DNA from: GCA-2746795 sp964643965
Lineage (GTDB): Bacteria; Chloroflexota; Anaerolineae; Promineifilales; Promineifilaceae
NCBI GenBank assembly: GCA_964643965.1
Contig: CAZXVH010000039.1
Coordinates: forward strand, 1 to 38,044
Length of the DNA: 38,044 bases
Direction: 5' to 3'
In this document: positions 7,481 to 15,662 of the stretch, in pieces
Position numbering within the stretch: position 1 is the stretch's first letter
Layout of the letters: every line of letters begins with the position of its first letter
Translations under genes and position numbers: made by a program
Notes under the pieces: model-generated
What the model was told of the DNA's origin: nothing
The model's input: the letters and a program-made list of their open reading frames with translations, nothing else
The model's database searches: none

Positions 7481-9199
7481 TTAACCAAACAGATCATCAT
7501 TTATCTCATCCAATGATTTAGTAAAAGCTGTGCTTTTGTTGCTGCCTCCACGCCCTTTGATGGCCTCGTAGAAGCGCTCGTCGTAGCGGCGGGATTTAAC
7601 GGGGATGGGCATTTTAACCCCCCAGCCCAGGAGCAGCACTTCCTCTTTTTCTTGCAGACGAGCCAGCATCCCGCGCAGTTGGTCGCGGCCGGCCAGCCCG
7701 GTCAGCACGGCGCGGATATCGTCTTCATCCCCTAACCAGCCGGTGATGCGGGTGCCGATTTGGGACATGATCTCGTCGTCGATGCCCGACGGCCGTTGAT
7801 CCACCACCAGCAGCGTCACAAAATATTTACGTAATTCCCGCGCAATAATGCCAAAAGCGGTCTGGCTGGCAAGCTGCGGGTTGAGCAATTTGTGCGCTTC
7901 TTCGATGGCGATGAGCAGCGGCCGGGGGGCGGCCTGCCCCATCGTCTTGTGATCTTCCGTTTTCTTGACCCAATGCTGGCGGATGCGGCGTGTGAGGATG
8001 TTGGAGACGAGCAGGTAATCCAGGTCGTTGTCGTATTCCCCAAAGCCGAGGATGACATGACGGCCGTTTTCCAATTTATCTATAATCGCTTTCACCGGGT
8101 CGCCAGCCGGGTTGGCCGTGACATAGGCGCGGTCGTAGATGAGCTGCAATTTGCGATGCAGCGCCTCGGCCGCTTTCTCGTGAATGTTGTTCTGCCGCGC
8201 CCAGGCCGCCACTGAGTTATCGGCCGGAAACGTTTTGCCGCTTTCCGGATCGACATCAACTGCGCCCGGCTCCAGTTTCATAAAATCGGCAAACCAGGTG
8301 CGGCCGAAGGCGCGTTCCAGGGCGTTGAGGGTGACGGCGGCGGTGTCGGTCAGGTTGAGCGCGTCCGACAGCAGCAAAATATCGCTGGTGCGGAAGTCAG
8401 CGTGGGCCAGTTCCAATGTGAAATCTGGGGTGTGGCCGCGTACCTGAGCGCCTGCGCCCAAGGCCGCCACCTGCACTTTTTGCCCAAACAGTGATTTGAG
8501 ACCGCGTACCCGCACATCCCGGTCGGTGTCACTATCGTCGAAGGCGTATTCGTTGTGCATATCAAAGACCAGGGCGGCGGCCACATCTTCCTTCATCAAC
8601 CCGGCCAGCACCATGCGCGTCAGGAAGCTCTTGCCCGTCCCGGTGGCGCCAAAGATGCCGCTGGAGCGTTTGACGAATTTGTGGAGGTCCAGGCACACTT
8701 TGTACCCCTGTTCGATGGTATTGCCGATGTGGAAGACACCCGGCCCTTCTTCGCCGAAGATTTGGGCCACGTCTGCTTCGTCGGCCGGGCGCACATCGGC
8801 GTGATGAGCCGGCACGGTTTTGACCGGCTTGGGGCCGGGCTGAATTTCGCCCCGCTCCCGCAGCGCTTCCCAGGTGGCTCGCTCGGGATCGGTTAATTCC
8901 GGGCCGCGATCCATGAGCAGGGTGGGATACATTTCCAGGGTGGTGTACAGCGTTTTGCCCAGGAGCGCCTGCTGGATGGCGGGCAGCATCCGGTCGGTTT
9001 TTTCGTCGGCAAAGCGGGGATCGGTGGCCCCCAGTTGTAAATCTGTGACGAGGCCGTAGTAGCGGAAACGGCCGTTGTCACACACCAAAAAGCTGCCTTC
9101 CTGCACCTCATCGGCCGGCACCGTCAGCCGGATACGAAAGCCCTCTTTTAAGCCACCCCCTACAATATAGCCAATCGGACTGCTTGCTGATTCATTCAT
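7481..9199 (-). CDS. HerA-like ATPase (DUF87)
   Basis: This 572-residue protein combines an N-terminal HAS-barrel-like beta region (about residues 1-110) with a HerA/FtsK-type RecA-fold motor. The P-loop GATGTGKS has its Lys near residue 190, followed by the DMHNEYAF segment. Walker B is LLIAIEEAHKLL and a late LLVVDQRPSGID acts as sensor region. HerA hexamers translocate DNA and usually partner the NurA nuclease; no nurA-like gene is visible here. ATG 9199 is preferred over 9220 because GAGG lies just upstream and the ATG overlaps the stop of a 36-residue ORF (9196-9306). A divergent methyltransferase and endonuclease III lie on the other side. General genome maintenance or DNA defence are both possible. 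Confidence 0.85.
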   Translation of the reverse strand: MNESASSPIGYIVGGGLKEGFRIRLTVPADEVQEGSFLVCDNGRFRYYGLVTDLQLGATDPRFADEKTDRMLPAIQQALLGKTLYTTLEMYPTLLMDRGPELTDPERATWEALRERGEIQPGPKPVKTVPAHHADVRPADEADVAQIFGEEGPGVFHIGNTIEQGYKVCLDLHKFVKRSSGIFGATGTGKSFLTRMVLAGLMKEDVAAALVFDMHNEYAFDDSDTDRDVRVRGLKSLFGQKVQVAALGAGAQVRGHTPDFTLELAHADFRTSDILLLSDALNLTDTAAVTLNALERAFGRTWFADFMKLEPGAVDVDPESGKTFPADNSVAAWARQNNIHEKAAEALHRKLQLIYDRAYVTANPAGDPVKAIIDKLENGRHVILGFGEYDNDLDYLLVSNILTRRIRQHWVKKTEDHKTMGQAAPRPLLIAIEEAHKLLNPQLASQTAFGIIARELRKYFVTLLVVDQRPSGIDDEIMSQIGTRITGWLGDEDDIRAVLTGLAGRDQLRGMLARLQEKEEVLLLGWGVKMPIPVKSRRYDERFYEAIKGRGGSNKSTAFTKSLDEINDDLFG

Positions 9200-9306
9200 A
9201 ATGCCTCGTGCCACTCCCATTCATCATCGTTGGTTAGCTGCGCTTCCAGCCACTCCTCATCCGCGTCATCTCTTTCGACGCCAAATAATAGCAAGATTTC
9301 TCTCAT
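9196..9306 (-). CDS. Small acidic ORF coupled to the HerA-like gene
   Basis: An open frame of 36 codons starts at ATG 9306 (MREILLLFGVERDDADEE) and ends LTNDDEWEWHEAL, with its TGA overlapping the HerA-like ATG as ATGA. It is very acidic, with Trp residues near the C-terminus, and I do not recognise it. There is no good ribosome-binding site. The 4-bp overlap and the position immediately before an ATPase gene argue for a real leader peptide or small partner, but chance is not excluded. The remaining intergenic DNA (9307-9544) holds a weak -10-like TACAAT at 9496-9501 for the divergent methyltransferase and nothing else I can support. Confidence 0.35.
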   Translation of the reverse strand: MREILLLFGVERDDADEEWLEAQLTNDDEWEWHEAL

Positions 9307-9544
9307 TTGCTTATCGCATTCTGGCCAATCTGGCGTTGCTCAGGGTATCCTTGTGGCATTGTACCTCTCCGACAGGTAGTTATAAAACGATTTGAATGTT
9401 ATTGTAAAGTAATTAGAGGCGGGTTGCCAGGTCAAGAGGTAATAGAGCCGCCATTACATTCACGCCTCACCTATCACGCATCCCGCGCCTCATGGTACAA
9501 TAACGGCCGTCATTATGATGCGTTCTAGCGGGAAGAGAATTGAC

Positions 9545-11296
9545 ATGCCGGACAAACAACACACCTTTGGTCAGTTTGAAACGCCGCCCGATGTGGCGGA
9601 TTTACTGCTCGGCTTTTGTCTGCGCCGGCCGACAGACCGCCTGCTCGACCCCAGCTGCGGTCACGGGGCGTTCCTGGTCCGCGCCGCCCAATGGCTGGAT
9701 TGGCTCACCGACGGCCGCGGCGATATTCCAGCAGAAGCGCTGTGGGGCATTGAACTGGATGCAGAAACGGCCGTTTCCGCCCAATCATTTCTGCCCCAGG
9801 CTCACATCCGTCACCAAAACTTCTTCGCCACCACCCTGGCCGGGGAACGGCCGTTTGACGCCATCATCGGCAACCCGCCCTATACCCGCGCCGAGTGGTT
9901 GGGCAAACTGCACCAGGAAGCAGGCGAACAGTTGGCCTTGTTTGCCAGGGCAGCGCCAACCGACGCCACGCCCGACAAAAAGCTGCTCATGCCCGCATCA
10001 TTATGGCAGAGCCTGGGCGGCCGTTCCGGCCTACATACTTACTTCCTTTTACACAGCAGTGAGTTTTTGCGCGAAGGCGGCCGCTTGGGTTTTGTGACGC
10101 CCAATGCCTGGCTGGATGTGGCTTACGGTGAACGGTTCAAGCAGTTTTTACTCGACCATTTCAAGATTTTAGCCATTATCGAATCAGACGTTGAGCGCTG
10201 GTTCAGTGAGGCCAAAATTAATACCTGCCTCATCGTGCTGGAAAAGTGCAGCGACTCCCAGCAACGAGCCAACAATGCCGTGCGCCTGGTACGCTTGAAA
10301 CGGCCGTTAGCCACCTTCATGCCCTATCCCCTCAGCGATTATCGCCGCCAGCAAGCCGTGGAGCGGCTGGTAACGCGCCTGCTGCCCGCCATGAGCCGGG
10401 TCACAGATGAGACAGCTATCAAAGTGATGATCCAAAGCGGGCTGCAACCGGCGGCCAAATGGGGGCGCTTGCTGCGTACCTCAGACATCGAGGTCGCCGC
10501 CGCGCCCACGCTGCGCCCCCTGGAGGAGTGGGCGACCGTCCAGCGCGGCTTCACCACCGGCGCCAACCAGTTCTTTTACCTCACCCCCCCAATCATTGCC
10601 AAATGGGGCCTTGAGCCGCAGTTTCGTCGCCCGCTGCTCAAATCGCTGCGCGGCCTGGACCGGCTCACCCTCTCCGCCGCTGATTGCAAACATGAGTTGT
10701 TAACCATTCCTGCCGACGCCGATTTGAGGGGAACGGCCGTTTCCCGCTATCTGGCCTGGGCCGAACAAGAAGGCATTCATCAACGGGGAACCTGCGCCGC
10801 CCGGCAGCCCTGGTACAGCCTGCCCGCCCAGCCGACCGCCCGCCTGGTCTTGCCCAAAGGTATCTGGCGACGGCACATGGCCCCGCTGTTAGCCGAATCG
10901 CTGCTGGTGGATCAGCAGCTTTACCAGATTCGCCTGGCCCCAGGCGTCCCGCTCGAGGCTGCCGCCGCCCTGCTCAATAGCGCCTGGTTTGCTCTGCAAT
11001 GTGAACTGTTTGGTCGCGTCAACTTTGGCGCCGGCGTTCTCTGGTTGGCGGCGTATGAATTGGGACGTCTACCCTTGCCTGATCCGCGTACCTTTAGTGC
11101 GGCGCAAAGCAGCCACCTGGCCCAGCTTTTCACCCGGTTGGCGCAACGGCCGTTCACCACCACTGAAGAGCATCTCAGCCACCCAGACCGGCAGGCGCTT
11201 GACGCCGCTGTCTTTGATTTGATTGGGCTGAACGATGGAGAGAGAACGGCCGTTCTCGCCAGCCTGCAAGAGCGCATCAACGCCCGCAAGAAATAA
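9545..11296 (+). CDS. Class I N6-adenine DNA methyltransferase, TaqI/Eco57I-like
   Basis: This 583-residue enzyme transfers methyl from S-adenosylmethionine to adenine N6 in DNA. Motif I is LDPSCGHGAFL (about residues 31-41), the acidic binding loop is WGIELDAETA, and the catalytic motif IV is NPPY at about residues 110-113. The C-terminal half looks like a TaqI-type target-recognition domain. ATG 9545 is chosen over 9515 because GGAAGAGA lies 6 bases upstream. No obvious restriction endonuclease gene is adjacent, so it may be an orphan methylase or a fused R-M protein lacking a visible nuclease motif. It is followed after 10 bp by endonuclease III in the same direction. The recognition site is unknown. 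Confidence 0.88.
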   Translation: MPDKQHTFGQFETPPDVADLLLGFCLRRPTDRLLDPSCGHGAFLVRAAQWLDWLTDGRGDIPAEALWGIELDAETAVSAQSFLPQAHIRHQNFFATTLAGERPFDAIIGNPPYTRAEWLGKLHQEAGEQLALFARAAPTDATPDKKLLMPASLWQSLGGRSGLHTYFLLHSSEFLREGGRLGFVTPNAWLDVAYGERFKQFLLDHFKILAIIESDVERWFSEAKINTCLIVLEKCSDSQQRANNAVRLVRLKRPLATFMPYPLSDYRRQQAVERLVTRLLPAMSRVTDETAIKVMIQSGLQPAAKWGRLLRTSDIEVAAAPTLRPLEEWATVQRGFTTGANQFFYLTPPIIAKWGLEPQFRRPLLKSLRGLDRLTLSAADCKHELLTIPADADLRGTAVSRYLAWAEQEGIHQRGTCAARQPWYSLPAQPTARLVLPKGIWRRHMAPLLAESLLVDQQLYQIRLAPGVPLEAAAALLNSAWFALQCELFGRVNFGAGVLWLAAYELGRLPLPDPRTFSAAQSSHLAQLFTRLAQRPFTTTEEHLSHPDRQALDAAVFDLIGLNDGERTAVLASLQERINARKK

Positions 11297-11306
11297 GGAC
11301 AAAAGC

Positions 11307-11987
11307 ATGGATTTACCGGAAAAGTACGAGATTGTCTATCAGTTGTTAAAAGAACAATACGGCGAACCCATCTGGCGGCCGTATCTGCCGCCGGTGGATG
11401 AACTGGTCTGCACCATCCTCTCCCAATCCACCTCTGATACCAACCGGGACAAAGGCTTTTACGCCCTCAAAGCGCGTTACCCGGATTGGCAGCATGTGAT
11501 GAACGCCCCTGAAGCAGAGATCATAGAAACGATCCGGCCGGCCGGGCTGGCAAACCAAAAAGGGCCGCGCATCCAGGCCGCCCTGCGCACCGTGTACGAG
11601 CAGCGCGGCGCCCTCTCCCTGGATTTTTTGGCCGACCTGCCCCTTGATGAAGCCAAAGCGTGGCTGATCAATATCAAAGGCGTCGGCCCCAAAACGGCCG
11701 CTATCATCCTGCTCTTTGCCTTCAACCGGCCGGCCTTCCCGGTGGATACCCATGTGCATCGCGTCAGTAAACGACTGGGCCTCATTGGCCCAAAAGTAAC
11801 GGCTGACAAAGCGCATGATCTGTTGGAAAGTGTGAACAGGCCGGAAACCTACTATGCCATGCACCTCAACTTCATTCAGCATGGCCGGGAAATCTGCACC
11901 GCCAGAAACCCCAAATGCAACATTTGTGTTTTAAGAGAGGTGTGCGATTATTATGCAAACGTAGAAAAGGAAAAGCGTAAAGATTAA
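11307..11987 (+). CDS. nth: Endonuclease III (DNA glycosylase/AP lyase)
   Basis: This 226-residue base-excision repair enzyme removes oxidised pyrimidines. The helix-hairpin-helix IKGVGPKTAA carries the catalytic Lys, and the downstream VDTHVHRVSKRLG carries the catalytic Asp. The 4Fe-4S loop is intact with C-x6-C-x2-C-x5-C (CTARNPKCNICVLREVC). The start ATG 11307 has AAGGA (11295-11299) with a 7-base spacer. The gap of 10 bp to the methyltransferase suggests co-transcription. Whether the pairing with a DNA methylase is functional (repair of modified DNA) or accidental cannot be told from sequence. A GC-rich hairpin follows at 11993-12019. Confidence 0.95.
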   Translation: MDLPEKYEIVYQLLKEQYGEPIWRPYLPPVDELVCTILSQSTSDTNRDKGFYALKARYPDWQHVMNAPEAEIIETIRPAGLANQKGPRIQAALRTVYEQRGALSLDFLADLPLDEAKAWLINIKGVGPKTAAIILLFAFNRPAFPVDTHVHRVSKRLGLIGPKVTADKAHDLLESVNRPETYYAMHLNFIQHGREICTARNPKCNICVLREVCDYYANVEKEKRKD

Positions 11988-11992
11988 AAATG

Positions 11993-12019
11993 GGAGCGCG
12001 GACAGCTTGTCCGCGTTCC
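11993..12019. terminator. 12-bp hairpin after nth
   Basis: GGAGCGCGGACA pairs with TGTCCGCGTTCC (one G-T pair) around a 3-base loop, and a short T-rich stretch follows. It is a likely terminator or mRNA-stabilising hairpin before the next gene. Confidence 0.5.
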
Positions 12020-12047
12020 TGTTGATGTTTTACCCTTTAAGAATCTT

Positions 12048-13787
12048 ATGACCGAACCAACCCTCAACATCGAACAAGCCCGCCTGGCTGCCCTTTATGA
12101 CGTGAGTTCCCAATTGGGGACCAGCCTGGACCTCAGCGAAGTCCTCAACCAGGTGATGGACGCCATCATTCAACTGACCGGCGCGGAGCGGGGCTTCCTC
12201 ATGCTTTACGACGAAGTAACGGGAGACTTACGTACCGAAGCGGCGCGAAACGTGGATCAGGAAACCATTGAAGGCGAGAGTATGCAGATCAGCCGCACCG
12301 TTTTGCAGCGGGCGGCGGCCACCGGTCAAAACATCCTCACCAACAACGCCCAGGAAGATGACCGCTTTTCGGCGCAAGAAAGCGTCATCGGCTTTCAACT
12401 GCGTTCCATCATGTGTGTGCCCCTGCGGGCGCGAAGCCGGGTGATGGGGGCAGTCTACGTGGATAACCGGCTGTTTAGCGGCGTCTTTAACCATGATGAT
12501 CTGGAACTGTTGGCGACGTTTGCCAATCAGGCCGCCATTGCCATTGATAATGCCCGCCTCTTTACGCAAACGGATCAGGCGTTGGCTCGCCGGGTGCAGG
12601 AGCTTTCTGTTTTCCAGCGCATTGATCAGCAGCTCAACCAGTCGCTTGATTTGAATGCAGTACTTAGTTCGGCGTTGGCCTGGGCCATGCGCCTGACTTC
12701 GGCCGATTCTGGTTCCATTGGCCTCATCGAAGAAACGGAGGAGGAAGGGCGGGTGCTGCATTTGTTAGTGCATGCCGGCGCTGCTGCGGATGAGCGGCAG
12801 CAGGTTCCTTTAACGCAGCCTGTTTTGGCGCGGGTGTTGGCGGAGAAGCGCTCTATCTTCAGCCAAAATACCACGGCGGCTCAGGCGATTGACGGCCGTC
12901 CGGCAGCGGTACAGTTGGCGGCTCCCATCAGCCGGGAAGGGGCTATCACCGGCCTGATTACCCTGCAAAGCCAGACGCCAGGGGCGATCACGGCCGAGGA
13001 TCAGGCGTTTGTAGCGCGACTGGCAGACCGGGCGGCCGTTGCTCTGGAAAATGCCCGTCTCTATGAGGAAATTGCGGCGGCCAATACCTCTAAAAGCGAG
13101 TTCATCTCCATTGTGACGCATGAACTGCGCCTGCCCATGACTTCTATTAAAGGGTACACCGATTTGCTGTTGAGCGGCATGACGGGCGAACTGAATGAGC
13201 AGCAAAAGCAGTTTATGGCGGTTATCAAGCGCAATTTGGGGCGCATGAGTGTGCTGATCAGCGACTTGTCTGACATTAATCGCATTGAAAGCGGCCGGAT
13301 GCAGTTTCAATTTGGCGAGTTTGATATTCGGAATGTGGTGGAGGATGTGGTCGATAGTATGCAGGAACAGATTGCCAGCCGGGAGCAGTCGTTGATGGTA
13401 TTGGTGGCCCCGGAGGTAACGGCCGTTTACGCCGACGCCAGCCGTATCAATCAAGTGATCGCCAACCTGCTTTCCAACGCCCATAAATATACGCCCAATG
13501 GGGGCAGTCTTCAGATTCAGGTGACGCAGGCAAATGGGTGGGCGCAGGTGGCCATTATTGATGCGGGCATCGGTATTTCGCCGGAAAATCAGGCCAAACT
13601 GTTCACTCAATTTTTCCGCGCCGAAGATGAAGAGGTGCGGGAACAGGCCGGTTGGGGGCTGGGGCTTTCTATTGTGAAAAAAATAGTGGAAGCGCAGGGC
13701 GGGGAGATATGGTTTAAGAGTTCATTAGGAGAGGGCAGTACATTTGCCTTTACTGTGCCCTCAGCTAAGATGGGGAGTGCGGAGTAA
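12048..13787 (+). CDS. GAF-GAF sensor histidine kinase
   Basis: This is a 579-residue two-component kinase with no predicted membrane segment. Order: GAF domain (about 10-165), second GAF domain (about 180-335), HisKA with phospho-acceptor H358 in SIVTHELRLPMTSIKGY, then HATPase_c with N box LLSNAHKYTPNGG, G1 IIDAGIGIS and G2 GWGLGLSIVKKIV. The H-box has Leu where Ser or Arg is commoner. The ligand of the GAF domains (small molecule, redox or light cofactor) is not deducible. No response regulator gene is adjacent. It is followed after 4 bp by a 105-residue protein with its own ribosome-binding site, probably co-transcribed. No clear ribosome-binding site precedes ATG 12048. Confidence 0.93.
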   Translation: MTEPTLNIEQARLAALYDVSSQLGTSLDLSEVLNQVMDAIIQLTGAERGFLMLYDEVTGDLRTEAARNVDQETIEGESMQISRTVLQRAAATGQNILTNNAQEDDRFSAQESVIGFQLRSIMCVPLRARSRVMGAVYVDNRLFSGVFNHDDLELLATFANQAAIAIDNARLFTQTDQALARRVQELSVFQRIDQQLNQSLDLNAVLSSALAWAMRLTSADSGSIGLIEETEEEGRVLHLLVHAGAAADERQQVPLTQPVLARVLAEKRSIFSQNTTAAQAIDGRPAAVQLAAPISREGAITGLITLQSQTPGAITAEDQAFVARLADRAAVALENARLYEEIAAANTSKSEFISIVTHELRLPMTSIKGYTDLLLSGMTGELNEQQKQFMAVIKRNLGRMSVLISDLSDINRIESGRMQFQFGEFDIRNVVEDVVDSMQEQIASREQSLMVLVAPEVTAVYADASRINQVIANLLSNAHKYTPNGGSLQIQVTQANGWAQVAIIDAGIGISPENQAKLFTQFFRAEDEEVREQAGWGLGLSIVKKIVEAQGGEIWFKSSLGEGSTFAFTVPSAKMGSAE

Positions 13788-13791
13788 ATAT

Positions 13792-14109
13792 ATGGCAGAG
13801 AAAATTCAGGGGTACAAGCTCCTGCTCAATTATGAAATCAGAGAGGAACTGCTGCAAGAGTATTACCAGTTCATCATGGGGCGCTATGTGCCGACCATGC
13901 AGGCGATGGGTATGCAGATGAGCGAAGCGTGGCAAACGGCCTATGGGGATGCGCCCGGCCGCCTGATTGGGTTTGTCTGTGAAGAGCGGGAGACGATAAC
14001 GGCCGTTCTTGCCAGCGATAATTGGGCTACCCTCAGCGAACAATTGACCGATTTTGTCACCGATTACAGCTATAAAGTGGTGCCGTTTCGCGGGGGCTTC
14101 CAGTTTTAA
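13792..14109 (+). CDS. Conserved small protein, possible dimeric alpha/beta barrel
   Basis: I do not firmly recognise this 105-residue soluble protein (MAEKIQGYKLLLNYEIRE...). The alternation of strands and helices (YKLLLNYEI, helix ELLQEYYQFIMGRYVPTMQ, RLIGFVCEE, AVLASD, helix, SYKVVPFRGGF) resembles the dimeric alpha-beta-barrel or NIPSNAP-like fold, which binds small molecules. It begins 4 bp after the kinase stop and has GGAG with a 7-base spacer, so it is co-transcribed with the sensor kinase and may help sensing. That role is inference. Confidence 0.65.
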   Translation: MAEKIQGYKLLLNYEIREELLQEYYQFIMGRYVPTMQAMGMQMSEAWQTAYGDAPGRLIGFVCEERETITAVLASDNWATLSEQLTDFVTDYSYKVVPFRGGFQF

Positions 14110-14119
14110 TTTAGAATTT

Positions 14120-14152
14120 AGAAGGGCAATTTCTCCCAGTAGTTGCCCTTCT
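14120..14152. terminator. Hairpin after the kinase operon
   Basis: AGAAGGGCAA (14120-14129) pairs with TTGCCCTTCT (14143-14152). The tail is only weakly T-rich. It is immediately followed by the AAGAAGTT-G-AACTTCTT palindrome at 14164-14180, a member of the dispersed hairpin family. Confidence 0.55.
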
Positions 14153-14212
14153 TATTGTCGAGAAAGAAGTTGAACTTCTTGACGAGATAGAGCCGATCCG
14201 AGGTTATTGAAC

Positions 14213-15592
14213 GTGCAACGTGTAAACTTATCTGTCACCATCCTGTTGGCCTTGCTTATTATGCTGCTGGCTGGCTGTGGCGTGTTGGCTGAACCGGAAC
14301 GGCCGCCGCTGCCCACGCCGGTAGCCACGGCCCGGCCGTTTGCCGACAATTTGCTGCCCCTGCCCGACCTGGTGACAAACCCCGTGAGCGATGTGACGCC
14401 AGCCGTTGATCCCGGCATCCAAATGTTAGTAGACCAGGTGTCTCAGCAGCAGCTAAAAGGGTATGTGCAAACGCTGGAAAGTTTTGGCTCACGCAATGCC
14501 TTCAGCGAGACGGAATCGCCAAATTTTGGCATTGGCGCGGCCCGCCAATGGTTGCATGATGAATTTATTCGGGTGGGAAACGGCCGTTTGCAAGTCAGCT
14601 TCCAGGATTTCCCCCTCTACTACGGCGGTTTCTATGCCGAGCAGCGTAATATCGTCGCGGTGCTGCCCGGGCGGGCAGAAAACCCCGGCGTCATCATCAT
14701 TATGGCTCACTATGACAGCCGCGCTCCAGAAGTGACTGATGGCGTCAGCAAAGCCCCCGGCGCCAATGATAACGGCTCCAGCCAGGCGCTGCTGCTGGAG
14801 ACGGCCCGCCTGCTCAGCGCCCAGGAATGGAATCAAACCGTTATCTTTTTAGCCACCGCCGCCGAAGAACAAGGCACATTTGGCGCTCGCCACTTTGCCC
14901 AAACTGCTTTTCTGGACAATATGAACATCCTGGCCACCATCAACTATGACACCGTCGGCGGCCGGCGTAATATTCCCCGCGCTATCCGCCTGTTTGCGCC
15001 CAATTTGAACTTTTCGCCCTCCGGCCAGTTGGCGCGGTATTATGAGTATGTGGGCGGCATCTATGTGCCGGATTTTGGCGTCACGGTCATTGACGCCCTT
15101 GATAGGGAAGGGCGCTGGGGAGATCATCGAGAATTTGTCAACATCGGCATCCCGGCCATCCGCCTGACAGAATCAATTGAAGACCCGGATATGGTTAACT
15201 CTGTACGCGACACCTGGGATCGGATTGATTACGAGTACCTGCAAAAAGTGGTGCAGCTTAATGTGGCTGTCGCCGCGAACCTGGCCGGCGCGCCACCTCA
15301 GCCGCAAGCGCCTGTCATCCAGACAACAGAAGCGTTAGGCACGTATCAACTCAGTTGGCCGGTGCAACCATCGGCCGCCGGCTACGCCATCTCTTTCCGC
15401 CCCCTGGATTACCCTTCCTATGAAGCGTTTCATTTTGTAAAGTCCGTGCAGGCGGGTAATGTGGCGCTGACGGGCAAAGATCCGACCCTCAACTACTCTG
15501 TCAGCCTGGCGGCTTTGGATGCAAACGGCCGTTTGAGTTACTTCACCCCTGAAATCATCGTCGGTCCCGACGCTTTGGCCTTAAACCCGTAG
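14213..15592 (+). CDS. M28-family zinc aminopeptidase lipoprotein
   Basis: This exported peptidase of about 459 residues begins with a hydrophobic signal and the lipobox LLAGC (lipid-modified Cys about residue 22), so it should be anchored on the outer face of the cytoplasmic membrane. A Pro-rich linker follows. The catalytic domain contains MAHYDSR (zinc His and catalytic Asp), GANDNGSS (bridging Asp), AEEQG (general base and zinc Glu), NYDTVGG (zinc Asp) and GDHREF (zinc His). The last 95 residues look like a fibronectin-III-type domain. Start: GTG 14213 lies 9 bases after GAGG; TTG 14207 is an alternative. It probably trims extracellular peptides. No peptide transporter is adjacent. Confidence 0.88.
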   Translation: MQRVNLSVTILLALLIMLLAGCGVLAEPERPPLPTPVATARPFADNLLPLPDLVTNPVSDVTPAVDPGIQMLVDQVSQQQLKGYVQTLESFGSRNAFSETESPNFGIGAARQWLHDEFIRVGNGRLQVSFQDFPLYYGGFYAEQRNIVAVLPGRAENPGVIIIMAHYDSRAPEVTDGVSKAPGANDNGSSQALLLETARLLSAQEWNQTVIFLATAAEEQGTFGARHFAQTAFLDNMNILATINYDTVGGRRNIPRAIRLFAPNLNFSPSGQLARYYEYVGGIYVPDFGVTVIDALDREGRWGDHREFVNIGIPAIRLTESIEDPDMVNSVRDTWDRIDYEYLQKVVQLNVAVAANLAGAPPQPQAPVIQTTEALGTYQLSWPVQPSAAGYAISFRPLDYPSYEAFHFVKSVQAGNVALTGKDPTLNYSVSLAALDANGRLSYFTPEIIVGPDALALNP

Positions 15593-15612
15593 GGACAGTG
15601 GACAGGGCACAG

Positions 15613-15636
15613 GAGAAGTTCAACTTTTCCCAAAAG
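15613..15636. repeat. Dispersed hairpin family copy before the hybrid kinase
   Basis: GAGAAGTTCAACTTTTCCCAAAAG is one more copy of the AGAAGTTCAACTTTT half-element. It follows CAGTGGACAG-type heptads at about 15596-15606, so two of the repeat families adjoin here. Confidence 0.5.
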
Positions 15637-15662
15637 ATGACCTGCTTGGTTCATAATATGTT

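Noticed and set aside
9545..11296. Complete restriction-modification system
   Set aside because: Methylase motifs are clear, but no nuclease gene or recognisable nuclease motif was found; the neighbour is a repair glycosylase.
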